Source of the DNA: Marinagarivorans cellulosilyticus
Lineage (GTDB): Bacteria; Pseudomonadota; Gammaproteobacteria; Pseudomonadales; Cellvibrionaceae
Direction: 5' to 3'
Assembly (NCBI RefSeq): GCF_021655555.1
Contig: NZ_AP023086.1
Location: 372,001 to 436,000 of the forward strand
Length of the DNA stretch: 64,000 nt
In this document: positions 44,514 through 53,527 of the stretch, piece by piece
Numbering within the stretch: the stretch's first letter is position 1
Layout of the letters: the number at the start of each line of letters is the position of its first letter
Notes under the pieces: generated by a model
The model's input: only the letters and a program-made list of their open reading frames with translations
Told to the model about the DNA's origin: nothing
Databases searched by the model: none
Program-made: the position numbers and the translations under genes

Positions 44514-46397
44514 ATGTCTAAGGTGAGCGCTCACTCCGTTTTTTTTCTGCTTCTGCTTGTTTCCTCTATTTGGTTGGCTGCAGTATTCATAGGCAAACAG
44601 CCTTATATCCCGCCCCTTGTTATAATGTTAATTGGATTGATGCTAGCTAAGCTGAAATGCCGGCTAGATTTGATTTGTGTAACTATTTTTTTAGGTGCCC
44701 CGTTTTGGATTGGCCATAATTATCTTTATAACGATTCATTGATTCCTTTGGTTGCGATTTTTCCATTTGTATTGATGGTGCTAGGTTACCTAGTATTGTC
44801 TGTGTCAGACACGGCGAAAAATTTTTTACTACCTTCTTTATGTCTTGTTTCGCTCGTAAGCTCTTTAGTTATCCTATTCGATTTCGCTTTTATTAAGCAT
44901 TATTCTCACCGCGCAGACGGATTTTTTGAAGATGCTAATGTTGCCGCAGTCTTTACACTATTGGGTGTTTTGGCCTGGAGTGTGACGTGTGCCAAATGTC
45001 GTTTTTCTCGGGTAGTATATTACGCCGGTTTGTTTGTTTTTTTGCTGGGGTTGGCTGCCGCTTTTTCTCGTTCAGCAATATTATTAATGGTGGGTGCCTT
45101 TATTGGCCAGGTGTTGCTGGATCGAGCTTCGTTCGGTTGGCGAGTATCTTTTAATAATCTAATTTTCAGTGCAATTGTTGCCGCTATAGCTATCTTGCTT
45201 ATTCAGTGGTTTCATTCTGTGAGTATTGGTGAGGGTGCAGGGTTTTCTCAAAGCTCAGTTGCGAGCCTTGGTTTAAGAATTCCAATATACATAGGGACTA
45301 TAGAGTTATTCTCTGATTTCACGCTCATTGAGTGGCTATTTGGAGCTGGTATCGGCAGTTTTATTTTGCTGTATCCTTCTGTACGGGGCGAGTTTGTAAG
45401 CTCTGGGGACTTCGTTCATTCCGATGCAATACAGATTTTACTAGAAGGCGGGCTTCTGCTTTTTGTGGTGTATGCATTGCTTTTTGGGTGGCTATTATTA
45501 AGTTGGATTAAGGTGATTAGTTCCCGAGATAGGTTGACTAATGAAGCGGGAACTCACTTAGTAATTACGACCGTAATTCTAGCCTTCTCATTGGTCAACT
45601 ACTCTATATATGTGCCGGTATTGGCGTTTTTACTGGGTGCTAGTTTAGGTTACTTTAATAAACCCGTGGCATTCAGTATGAGCTTGCAAACGCATGCAAA
45701 ATGGTTGGTTAGGTGCTTGTGCATATTTTATTTCAGTGTAGTGTTTGCTTACGTCTTATATGCTGTTAAATACTATATTTTTGAGTATGGTGAAAAAAAC
45801 ACTAAAGATCTATATGCTAATATTATAGCCTCTCTAGATGCTGGCGAAGAGTTTTCTTCTACGTATATACTCATGGGGTTGCTGGAAGCTACCGGGGGAA
45901 GTGGGCAGCAAGAGATACTTCTTGATTATGGGTTGAGGGTTGCAAATGATTATGCTGATTCTCGTCCACTTACACCCCTGCCGTACTATTACAGGGCTTA
46001 TTTTTTAAATCGAATGGGCGAAGAAAATTTAGCGATAGATAATTTAAGAATAGCTGTTACAAAAGATCCTGGGTTTATTAGCGGTTACACAATGGCTATA
46101 AAATATGGAAATATTTCGGTGCAACAGGAGATGCTGAAGGGCTTGTTAGAGAGTGCTGGTTGCTGGTTGCGGCACTCTTCAAGTACAGAAATAAATGAGT
46201 TTATGTGGTTTATTATTGAGCTATCGAATGAGCTTGGTATTAACGATGAAAGGTACTCTATGCTTGTTCGCGTTTGGCGGGATGAGGACCCTGCTCGTTT
46301 CTGGGCGGAATATAAAGTTCTTTTCAATACATTGGAATGCGGTAAGTATAGAGGGGCAACGCTTGTTGGAGTTAGTGAGAATGATAAGAGGTTTTGA
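44514..46397 (+). CDS. O-antigen-ligase-like membrane protein, candidate pilin glycosylase
   Basis: Protein of 627 aa with about ten to twelve membrane segments in the first 420 residues. A Wzy_C/O-antigen-ligase pattern is visible: AAAFSRSAILLMVGAFIG and a large periplasmic loop with the histidine of FVHSDAIQILLEGGLLL. About 190 C-terminal residues look soluble and TPR-like (YYYRAYFLNRMGEENLAIDNL). Position directly after pilA is that of TfpO/PilO pilin O-oligosaccharyltransferases. The start is placed at ATG 44514; a TTG at 44484 is in frame. Codon use looks AT-richer than its neighbours. Function is inferred from fold and position. Confidence 0.75.
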   Translation: MSKVSAHSVFFLLLLVSSIWLAAVFIGKQPYIPPLVIMLIGLMLAKLKCRLDLICVTIFLGAPFWIGHNYLYNDSLIPLVAIFPFVLMVLGYLVLSVSDTAKNFLLPSLCLVSLVSSLVILFDFAFIKHYSHRADGFFEDANVAAVFTLLGVLAWSVTCAKCRFSRVVYYAGLFVFLLGLAAAFSRSAILLMVGAFIGQVLLDRASFGWRVSFNNLIFSAIVAAIAILLIQWFHSVSIGEGAGFSQSSVASLGLRIPIYIGTIELFSDFTLIEWLFGAGIGSFILLYPSVRGEFVSSGDFVHSDAIQILLEGGLLLFVVYALLFGWLLLSWIKVISSRDRLTNEAGTHLVITTVILAFSLVNYSIYVPVLAFLLGASLGYFNKPVAFSMSLQTHAKWLVRCLCIFYFSVVFAYVLYAVKYYIFEYGEKNTKDLYANIIASLDAGEEFSSTYILMGLLEATGGSGQQEILLDYGLRVANDYADSRPLTPLPYYYRAYFLNRMGEENLAIDNLRIAVTKDPGFISGYTMAIKYGNISVQQEMLKGLLESAGCWLRHSSSTEINEFMWFIIELSNELGINDERYSMLVRVWRDEDPARFWAEYKVLFNTLECGKYRGATLVGVSENDKRF

Positions 46398-46483
46398 GCA
46401 ATATTTGCTGGCAAACTGTTCTGGTCAATAGATCCGGACACATTTCTTTGCCACTTTATGGATAAAATGAACCTGGCATAATT

Positions 46484-47460
46484 CACTTTCCCCTTCATAC
46501 TTTAAGGCAATAACAAAACGTCTTTTTCCATGCGCTTTCACCTCTAATCGATGCCCGAGCATATTGACTTTTTTACTTATCCGACCTCTTACAATAAGCT
46601 AAACCTCAACACCCTCATTGCGAGAGAAGTACGACTTAAGGGACGCCCAGCAACCATTTTTGCAGCGTACCGATTGGTTTTTTCTGAGTTGAGTAACGAC
46701 CTGTGAATGAGGGAAGTATTGATTGCTTTTTTCCATAAAACTACCGGTACCATACAGTGCATCGGCGGTGATAATTTTAACATTAACCTCTGGATACTTC
46801 CGAGAAAAGCTCTCTAGCATTTCAAGCGCTAAGGTTTCTTTGGTTGGGTGTTGGGTGGCTTAAGTTTGGGCTCGGTCTCTTTGGACGCATTTTTGCTGGT
46901 ACTTTTTGCCTTTTAAGCCTATGATTTTATTGTCGCCAAGCGCTCAACGCCGGGTCGGGTGTGTAAAGTAGAAAATCTATAGGGATAGTAACGGTGTTCG
47001 TGACAATGAGCATAAAAATAAATTATTGGCCCTTGCCATAACATCCCGCCGACTTATCTTTTACCTTGTGAGCATGGGCTATTCTGGGGGTGTTACTTGA
47101 ACGCAGCTTGTCGCTATCATCAATTGTTAATGTTCCGGAAGTGATGCTGTAATGTTTGATCAATACTCTAGTGCTTGCAGAAATTAGGCTTTCCCAAGGC
47201 ATTTTTGAATGGCTGAACATCCAGCGCAATCCATCTTGGCGATACTCATTGAGCTTGCTGCCCTCAATCACCGCCCAGTTTAACTTTCGTGTAATAACGA
47301 TACCCATTAAAACAGTGGTTAGCCATAGTTTTTGAGGCCTTGAAATTTTAGCGGAGGCTGTAAGTTCTCGCAGAGCTTCGAAAAGTTGATCGATATAGGT
47401 GGTAGCGCAGGAAGAAATTGAATGAGCACGATAGGGGGGCTTGTTCTTTTTGTTGTCGAA
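46484..47460 (-). pseudogene. decayed IS4-type DDE transposase
   Basis: Minus-strand fragments line up with one transposase family. An N-terminal part contains RPQKLWLTTVLMGIVIT, then DGLRWMFSHSK and TLTIDDSDKLRSSNT (first catalytic Asp). An in-frame TAA comes directly after CYGKGQ near 47023. LLYTPDPALSAWRQ follows, then another stop. A frameshift leads to MLESFSRKYPEVNV and ITADALYGTGSFMEKSNQ (second catalytic Asp), and then KAHGKRRFVIALKYEGES before homology ends near 46484. The C-terminal portion with the catalytic Glu is missing. Family assignment is from memory of related transposases. No terminal repeats or target duplications were identified. Confidence 0.78.
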
Positions 47461-47684
47461 GGGCAGATGCTTTGCCGGCCTGCTGCTCTTCAGGCATTGA
47501 TTGTGCTTTGCATGGGGAAGCTCGGAGCGTGAATTGTAACCGGCACCCTTTAAATAGGTTCCTGCTGAGCAAGTCAAGCGCTCAAAACTTCGGAATTGAG
47601 TATGGAATACAAAAAATAACAATTGTAAGCTAGAGATCATAGGTCTTTCGAAGGGCTTTATTAAAGGGCAATAGAGAAACCTCA

Positions 47685-47715
47685 CTAATCGAACCCCACT
47701 GTGCGGTTCGATTAG
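47685..47715. repeat. 11-bp perfect inverted repeat downstream of the dehydratase-like gene
   Basis: CTAATCGAACC (47685-47695) and GGTTCGATTAG (47705-47715) enclose nine bases. It starts 18 bases past the minus-strand 601-aa gene's stop. No T tract follows on the minus strand, so it may be a weak or factor-assisted terminator, or a remnant related to the neighbouring transposase. Confidence 0.6.
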
Positions 47716-47733
47716 GTTTCAAATGGCAGCCCA

Positions 47734-49539
47734 CTAAACCGGCGAAACTATCTTAACCACATCTTCTGTCTGCCCCTTATGCCGGTTCTTATAGCTTCGC
47801 GAGACATTGGCGACAATTCCTAACGTTTGCTTTTGCGCATTTTCGGTGCTAAGTGTGCGTCTAAGTCGATTGCGCAAACGGGTGAGCAAACCAGTGTTGC
47901 TGCTTAGTTCACTTGCCACATCCACCACAGAGCAACTTCCCGCATGCGGGCTGCGATGCAGTGGGGTATTTATATTGCTATTCGATAGCTGCTGCTCAAA
48001 CTGCTCTTTGCTTATGCCGGCTTTTTCAAGAACGGCCATCACCTCTTTTTCCGCCGATTGTTTAGCTTTAAACAGCTGCATTTGCACCCGGCTATAGACA
48101 TTCACCGCGCCATCGCCGTTGGTTTCAATCGGCAAAAATATCGCTTGTGGGAACATTTCGGTGATGAGGGATTGCACTCCGTCCGATACGGCGCTGGAGG
48201 GCATGCAGCCGAAGGGTTTTATGCTGAGTGTCATTGTCATGGTGTTATCCACTACGTTGTGGATAAGTTTGCCCACTTCCATGTGGCCTTCGCCGCCGCG
48301 TAGGTTGTTGTCGTAAAATGCGTGGCTGATTTCGGCGATGTGGTCCATATCTGGGAGGTGGTAATCGCGTAGGCCTACAACTTTTGAGGCGGTCCAAAAT
48401 AGGCCGCGTACGTATAGCTCTACGGCTTTTAGGCCCCATAAGCGCTTGCGAATACTTACGCCTTCTAAGGCGAACTTGCTGCCTTTGGTATCGTGCTTAA
48501 GGTTTTTATCGGTGCCTCTGAGTTTTAGCCTTTGTAGGGTGTCGTATTTGGCGGACCAGAATAAATATAAAATCCAGTTGGTAACTAATTGAATCTCAAC
48601 TTCGGCGCCTTCTTTCTCGAGGAAGCCTTGCATTTTGTAGTTGCCGTCGCCTTCTGTCGTCATGGCCCAAAACTCACCAATAATGGCGACGCGGGGTTTT
48701 ATTTGGGATTTATCGACTTTTATTTTTGCGAGTTCTTTGCGAGTTTGCCAAAGGGCTTTCCATAAGCCTTTGCGGGTTTCGAAGGCTTTGGCTATCCGTT
48801 GTTTGGCGTTTGCAATAACAGCGTTAGTTTCGCCCTCGTTAACTTCGTAAGGGCGAATGCGGTACATTAGTGCATTTAAAATATCGCCAATTATTACCGC
48901 TTTACCGAAGGTTAAAAAGAATTTACTGTCGATTTTTAAGCCTAGGTCTTCGCCGGTGGCTTGTTTGGCGCCGCCAGATTGTTGGAATAAAATAACGCGA
49001 AAACCTTCAAAGCCGGCATCGCGTAGCGCTTTGCGATATTCGGTTACGTAGGTGCCAAAGCGGCAGGGGCCGCAAGAGCCTGCGGTGGCAAAAAGATATT
49101 TGGTAATAATGTCTTCTTTGCTGATGCCGCTGGCTTCCATTTGTTTGAGTTTTTTAACCAAATTACCCACCGTGAAGTAGGTGGGGTTGCATTGGCCCCT
49201 ATTACCAAATTCACGACCAAACTGTAGTGCATCGGTATCGGGTACTTCCATGGCTTCAACTTTATAGCCTAATCCTCTAAATGCCGATTGAATAAATAAA
49301 TCGTGCGCCATGGTTAGGCCTGCATGCAATACCGTGGTGTGTGCGCGTTGTGATGCGGTAAAGGTCGTGGGGTTTTTGTCTCGCCAGTGTTCGGTTGCCT
49401 CCCCTTTATTTTGCGAATTTTCAAAGGCTTTAATTTCACCATCCACATGTTTTAAATAATCTTCTGCGCTAAGGTTACCGTCTAGGTCCGCAATGGCTGA
49501 TGTGGATGAATGTGTGTCAACGGTTTGTTGCATATTCAT
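47734..49539 (-). CDS. 2-hydroxyacyl-CoA dehydratase-like iron-sulfur protein (COG3581 type)
   Basis: Protein of 601 aa related to the HgdB/benzoyl-CoA reductase subunit group that binds a 4Fe-4S cluster and receives electrons from an ATP-driven activase. Conserved cysteines are visible: Cys117 in NRGQCNPTYFT, Cys156 and Cys159 in AGSCGPCRFG, and one in KPFGCMPSS around residue 434. RVAIIGEFWAMTTEGDGNY begins a second domain. The ribosome binding site GGAG is eight bases before ATG 49539, 11 bases after the activase stop, so the two genes form an operon. The substrate is unknown; a true dehydratase role is not shown. Confidence 0.85.
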   Translation of the reverse strand: MNMQQTVDTHSSTSAIADLDGNLSAEDYLKHVDGEIKAFENSQNKGEATEHWRDKNPTTFTASQRAHTTVLHAGLTMAHDLFIQSAFRGLGYKVEAMEVPDTDALQFGREFGNRGQCNPTYFTVGNLVKKLKQMEASGISKEDIITKYLFATAGSCGPCRFGTYVTEYRKALRDAGFEGFRVILFQQSGGAKQATGEDLGLKIDSKFFLTFGKAVIIGDILNALMYRIRPYEVNEGETNAVIANAKQRIAKAFETRKGLWKALWQTRKELAKIKVDKSQIKPRVAIIGEFWAMTTEGDGNYKMQGFLEKEGAEVEIQLVTNWILYLFWSAKYDTLQRLKLRGTDKNLKHDTKGSKFALEGVSIRKRLWGLKAVELYVRGLFWTASKVVGLRDYHLPDMDHIAEISHAFYDNNLRGGEGHMEVGKLIHNVVDNTMTMTLSIKPFGCMPSSAVSDGVQSLITEMFPQAIFLPIETNGDGAVNVYSRVQMQLFKAKQSAEKEVMAVLEKAGISKEQFEQQLSNSNINTPLHRSPHAGSCSVVDVASELSSNTGLLTRLRNRLRRTLSTENAQKQTLGIVANVSRSYKNRHKGQTEDVVKIVSPV

Positions 49540-49550
49540 GGTGTAATCTC

Positions 49551-52500
49551 CTAGTCGATTTCAACAGCGGTGATAAGGTTGGAAGTGCCAGCATCAATAT
49601 AAAGTGGAGCTTTGGGTTTTGAGGGTGTGCTTGCTTGCTGGGGATTTAATTCAGGCGTTTCGGTTTGTGGTAGCTTGGCCAGTATTTGTTCTTTGGCGAA
49701 TTGCCATTTTTCGAGCTCGGCCTTAAATAGTGAATCTTGCTTTATTTTTTCTGGGGCTACCGCTAAAAAGTCCAAACGCTTATTTATCGTCTGTAACTCA
49801 TGCTCAAGGCTTTTTCTTGCGTTATCTTCCAGTTTTTCTTCTGCTAGCTTAAGTGTGTAGCCGTAGGTTTTAACGCGAATTTTTATAGAGCCGGAAGGTT
49901 TGTTGGCATCGATATCGTGCAGCGCTGAATAGGGTGACCCGCTAGCGCTCATCATCCGGTCTACCAAGCCATAGGTTGGGGCGTCGTGTCCGCATTTAAA
50001 ACTGGATAAATCTAGCACCGCTACATTGGGGTGGCGTGCTGCAAACTTGGTTGCCCACACTTTTTGTACGCTGTTTACGCTGTAATTTTCTGGCCAGATG
50101 TCGTGAATTTCTAGTGGTGAATCTACAAACTTTTTATTCAGGTCGTCCTGAAAATAAGGCGTTAAATAGTCTTTATCTTTTGGAATAGATCGCATGGATA
50201 AAATGGGATAGCCCATAGCTTGGTATTCTTCCAGTACACCGTGGTTCATTCCTGGGTCGTTGTGGTAAGGGCGGCCAGTCATTAGCAGCGCGATGCGGTT
50301 TTCCTCGGCGACGGCATCTAAGATAATGCGCCCTTTTTCTTGCATGTGCTTGTCAAAATAATCGAGCGAATTAAAGGCTTGATCAACCGCGAAGTTATTT
50401 TCATCTTCCGATATTTGAAGTTGTTCTTTAAAGGCCTCAAACATGCGATCTTTTAATAATAAGGGCTCCTGAAGCGTTACCGCGGTATCAATGTAGGTGA
50501 TGTCACGTTGTGCGAAGAAGTCTTGCTCTTTGGTGAATGCAGCGCCAATAACCTTCGGTGTGCCGGCCACAATGGGGCAGCAGGCGGTATCCATGACTTG
50601 CTCTACAAACGTAGGGATGTGGGTAATGGACGGGAAGAAAATTATGTTCAGCGGCTTTTTTACATGGTGTTCAAATAGTAAATTATGAATATGTGCCTGC
50701 ACGACTTTGGCTGGGTAACAAGGGTCGACAGAGCCATACTTGCCGCCGGCTTGCCAAAGTTCTTCGCTGGTATCGTCAGAAAATACAATATTGCGCGGTT
50801 TTACCCCTAAGGCTTCAAAATAGGTTCGCCAAAATGGTGCTGTGCTCCAAATATTGAGTGCTTTTGGAATGCCTATGCGAATGTCTTGACGGTGGCTGTG
50901 TGCTTCCTCGGACGAGCGAATAAAGGCGCGTTGAATAGGCTTGTGTTTAATGCCGCCAAATAACGTACGCGAAACTTTTATATCGTCGATCAAGGTGCCC
51001 GCTGCAGGTGTTTCCTCCGGGGTATATAAACGTTTATAAGCCCAGGTTGCTTCGTAATCGACAAGGTTAGGATACGCGCGCATTCTTTCGCGGCGGGTTT
51101 TGTTTAATGCGCGCAGTGCATCGTGATCCTCAACGGTGCCTTTTTCGCAGGAAAAGCCAGAAATATACCGTACGGGTTTTACATCGCCTACATCAGCATC
51201 AATAAAAGTACGCGAGCAATTATTAGGGCAGAAATCGCAACGGGTTTCTTCGTCGTTGCGGGTGGTGTAATGCAGGTTAATGGCTTCGTTTAGGCCAATA
51301 AAGCGCGAATGGCCTTCGCGTTGTACAACGCGAATGGCTTCAAAGGCTGCACCTAATGCACCAGCTTCGCCGGTGTGGGGGTGAATATGTACTTCGGCGT
51401 TAGGTACGCGCTCTTTAATGTAATCGACTTGGGCTTTTACGGCGGCAAGGTTCTTTTGTGTGCCGCCTTGTAAAACAAATACGCGGCCCAGCTCTGCCAT
51501 GCGGGGGATTTGTACAACGTATTGCCAAATATTTTTAGGTAATACTAGTGCTAAACCCGCGAGCAGTTCTTCGCCGTTGTAGCCTTCTTTTTGAAAGTTA
51601 ACGCGGTCGGAATCTAGAAATACTGCGCAGCCATAACTGAACTCGGGTGATAAATCGGCTTTAAAGGCTGTCTCTGCATAGCGGGTAACGGGTACGCCGA
51701 ATTGGTCTGCCATGGCTTGTAACAACATGCCATTACCGGCGCTACAGGAATTGGACAAACGAAAGTTTTTAATGACTTTGTTTTCCATAAACATGACTTT
51801 GATATCTTGCCCGCCAACGTCACAAATGACGTCAACATCCTCAAAGTAATGTTGCGCGCTTTTCATGTGGGCAACGGTTTCTACAATATTGGCATCGGCC
51901 TTTAATGCGGCTTCCATTACGTCGCCGGCGTAGCCGGTTACGCCAAAACCTTGGATATCCAGTGTGGCTTTTTGTTCATCGGCCCAGTCTTTTAGCTGGA
52001 TGAACATTTGCTTCATATCTTCAAGCGGGTTGCCCTTAGATAGCTGATATACCTTTTGCAAAATTTCGCCGTCGGCGTTGACCAACACACATTTACTGGA
52101 TGTCGACCCGCCATCTAAGCCTATGAAACCTTGAATCGTATTACTGGTAGCCTTGATGGGGTTAAATGTTGGGGCTGAATACAATTCGATAAATTGGCTG
52201 GCTTCATCGCTACTGCCCACTAAGCCAGGCCCAGCGCCTGCGCCTAACTGCGCTTTACGGCCATTGTTAATAAAATCTTCCAGTTTGGCCAAAGTACCGC
52301 AAGCTTGGGTGTCTTTTTCGTGTAAGCCGAATAAAACGGCGCCATAGGCAGCATAATATTCTGAATTATCGGGGGCGAAAATAAGCTCTTCTAGCGGAAT
52401 ATCTTTTGGATAATCAAAACCGCGTTCTTCCCAGGTTTCGGGTATGCGGTAACGCCAGCAAGCGCGTAAAAAGGGAAGGTAAGCATTGGGGCCACCCAGC

Positions 52501-53177
52501 AATAAAACCTTGGGCTTGAGTGTATTACCACGCGTTAGCACCGACAGGTTTTGGCCTACGATGGCATCGGCTAATGAACACATAATCTCGGCAGAAGGAA
52601 TCCCGCTTTTCACTAAGTTAACAATATCGGTCTCTGCAAATACACCGCACTTTGCAGCAACGTGGTGCAACTTGGTGGGGTCGAATGTTAGCTTGGCAAT
52701 ATCGCTTTGTGGCATGCCGACTTTAATAAAGCATTTATCGATGGTGGCGCCGGTGCCGGATGCGCATTTGTCGTTCATCGAAGTGGTGGCGCGCTTTTCG
52801 CCGGTTTTCTCGCTGGTTTTAAACATGATGATTTTGGCGTCTTGCCCGCCTAGTTCAATCACGCTGCCAACATCGGGGTGAAGGTTTTCTACCGCCATGG
52901 TCACGGCGTTTACTTCTTGAATAAATTTGGCATTAATATGTGGTGCGATGGGGCCAGCGCCGGAGCCGGTAATAAAAAGGCGGGTTTGACTAAGGTCTAG
53001 CTGCGGTAGCTCGGCGCAAACCGCCGTTAACATCTCTAGGACTTTTTCGGCCTGCTTGGTTTCGTGGCGCTGGTAATTGCTCCAAAGTATCTCTTGGCTA
53101 TTCGCATCAACGGCAACAAGTTTGACCGTTGTTGAACCCACATCAATGCCAAGTGTAAGAACTTGAGTGTCTGCCAT
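49551..53177 (-). CDS. tandem acyl-CoA dehydratase activase fusion (BadF/BcrA ATPase x2 + DUF2229 region)
   Basis: Protein of about 1208 aa. The first ASKHA activase domain begins LTLGIDVGSTTVKL (residue 8) and holds cluster cysteines Cys138 (NDKCASGTG) and Cys177 (AAKCGVFAE). The second begins IGLDGGSTSSKCVL (residue 352), with Cys478 (NSCSAGNG) and Cys517 (YGCAVFLDS). A CxxCxxxC motif (647, 650, 654) follows. The remainder is a DUF2229/COG3580-type dehydratase-like region starting near IRIGIPKALNIWS, with GGKYGSVDPCYPAK, and a charged C-terminal helix region. Such proteins hydrolyse ATP to push a low-potential electron onto a partner. The start is ATG 53177; ATG 53234 lies inside the FNR-type box. 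Confidence 0.87.
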   Translation of the reverse strand: MADTQVLTLGIDVGSTTVKLVAVDANSQEILWSNYQRHETKQAEKVLEMLTAVCAELPQLDLSQTRLFITGSGAGPIAPHINAKFIQEVNAVTMAVENLHPDVGSVIELGGQDAKIIMFKTSEKTGEKRATTSMNDKCASGTGATIDKCFIKVGMPQSDIAKLTFDPTKLHHVAAKCGVFAETDIVNLVKSGIPSAEIMCSLADAIVGQNLSVLTRGNTLKPKVLLLGGPNAYLPFLRACWRYRIPETWEERGFDYPKDIPLEELIFAPDNSEYYAAYGAVLFGLHEKDTQACGTLAKLEDFINNGRKAQLGAGAGPGLVGSSDEASQFIELYSAPTFNPIKATSNTIQGFIGLDGGSTSSKCVLVNADGEILQKVYQLSKGNPLEDMKQMFIQLKDWADEQKATLDIQGFGVTGYAGDVMEAALKADANIVETVAHMKSAQHYFEDVDVICDVGGQDIKVMFMENKVIKNFRLSNSCSAGNGMLLQAMADQFGVPVTRYAETAFKADLSPEFSYGCAVFLDSDRVNFQKEGYNGEELLAGLALVLPKNIWQYVVQIPRMAELGRVFVLQGGTQKNLAAVKAQVDYIKERVPNAEVHIHPHTGEAGALGAAFEAIRVVQREGHSRFIGLNEAINLHYTTRNDEETRCDFCPNNCSRTFIDADVGDVKPVRYISGFSCEKGTVEDHDALRALNKTRRERMRAYPNLVDYEATWAYKRLYTPEETPAAGTLIDDIKVSRTLFGGIKHKPIQRAFIRSSEEAHSHRQDIRIGIPKALNIWSTAPFWRTYFEALGVKPRNIVFSDDTSEELWQAGGKYGSVDPCYPAKVVQAHIHNLLFEHHVKKPLNIIFFPSITHIPTFVEQVMDTACCPIVAGTPKVIGAAFTKEQDFFAQRDITYIDTAVTLQEPLLLKDRMFEAFKEQLQISEDENNFAVDQAFNSLDYFDKHMQEKGRIILDAVAEENRIALLMTGRPYHNDPGMNHGVLEEYQAMGYPILSMRSIPKDKDYLTPYFQDDLNKKFVDSPLEIHDIWPENYSVNSVQKVWATKFAARHPNVAVLDLSSFKCGHDAPTYGLVDRMMSASGSPYSALHDIDANKPSGSIKIRVKTYGYTLKLAEEKLEDNARKSLEHELQTINKRLDFLAVAPEKIKQDSLFKAELEKWQFAKEQILAKLPQTETPELNPQQASTPSKPKAPLYIDAGTSNLITAVEID

Positions 53178-53527
53178 AACTATGCGCCCTAAACCCTGAA
53201 AATCTGACTCTGATGGTGCCCGACCTATTGACATAGATCAATAGTCGTTAAACAAAGCGCTATTGTTTATAAGGGGAAATGCGACATCACGCAAAGAAAT
53301 AAACCATTAGATTTATTAGGGGTACTTCATATTCTTACGATATTGCACTTTTTAACCTAGAAACCGCAGTTGAGAGTCAAAAAGATGCGTATTCCGTTGG
53401 TGTGCATGGTGTGTAGTAAAAATGTGTAGTCACCTTATTGGTGATGAATCATTTTTATCACGCGTCAGGTGCACCAAGGGGATGCGTAGACTTTGATGGT
53501 TCAACTGCGGTTTTTAGGTTTAAGATG
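53178..53527 (-). other. upstream region of the activase operon
   Basis: A 350-base stretch lies between the activase start and the apbE stop. It contains the FNR/Anr-type palindrome near its left end. The rest is AT-rich with no coding frame I can support, and no hairpin terminator was found for the apbE transcript. Confidence 0.5.
53228..53241 (-). promoter_or_regulatory. FNR/Anr-type binding site upstream of the activase operon
   Basis: On the minus strand the site reads TTGATCTATGTCAA, one base from the FNR consensus TTGAT-N4-ATCAA and fully palindromic in its half sites. Its centre is 53234.5. A class II promoter would start transcription about 41.5 bases downstream, near 53193, 16 bases before the ATG at 53177. 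A CAGATTTT stretch at the expected -10 position is acceptable but weak. The spacing argues that the site is functional. Confidence 0.68.

Noticed and set aside
47348..47572. Second open frame across the transposase N-terminus
   Set aside because: Shadow of the transposase fragment in another frame; the catalytic TIDDSD segment is in the other frame.
53178..53234. Start of the activase at the in-frame ATG 53234
   Set aside because: That ATG lies inside the FNR-type palindrome and the extra 19 residues precede the conserved ASKHA start; ATG 53177 fits both homology and the predicted transcription start.
47734..53241. Calling the operon a 2-hydroxyglutaryl-CoA dehydratase
   Set aside because: The two proteins belong to the wider COG1924/3580/3581 group, but no CoA-metabolism genes are adjacent, so a specific substrate is not supported.
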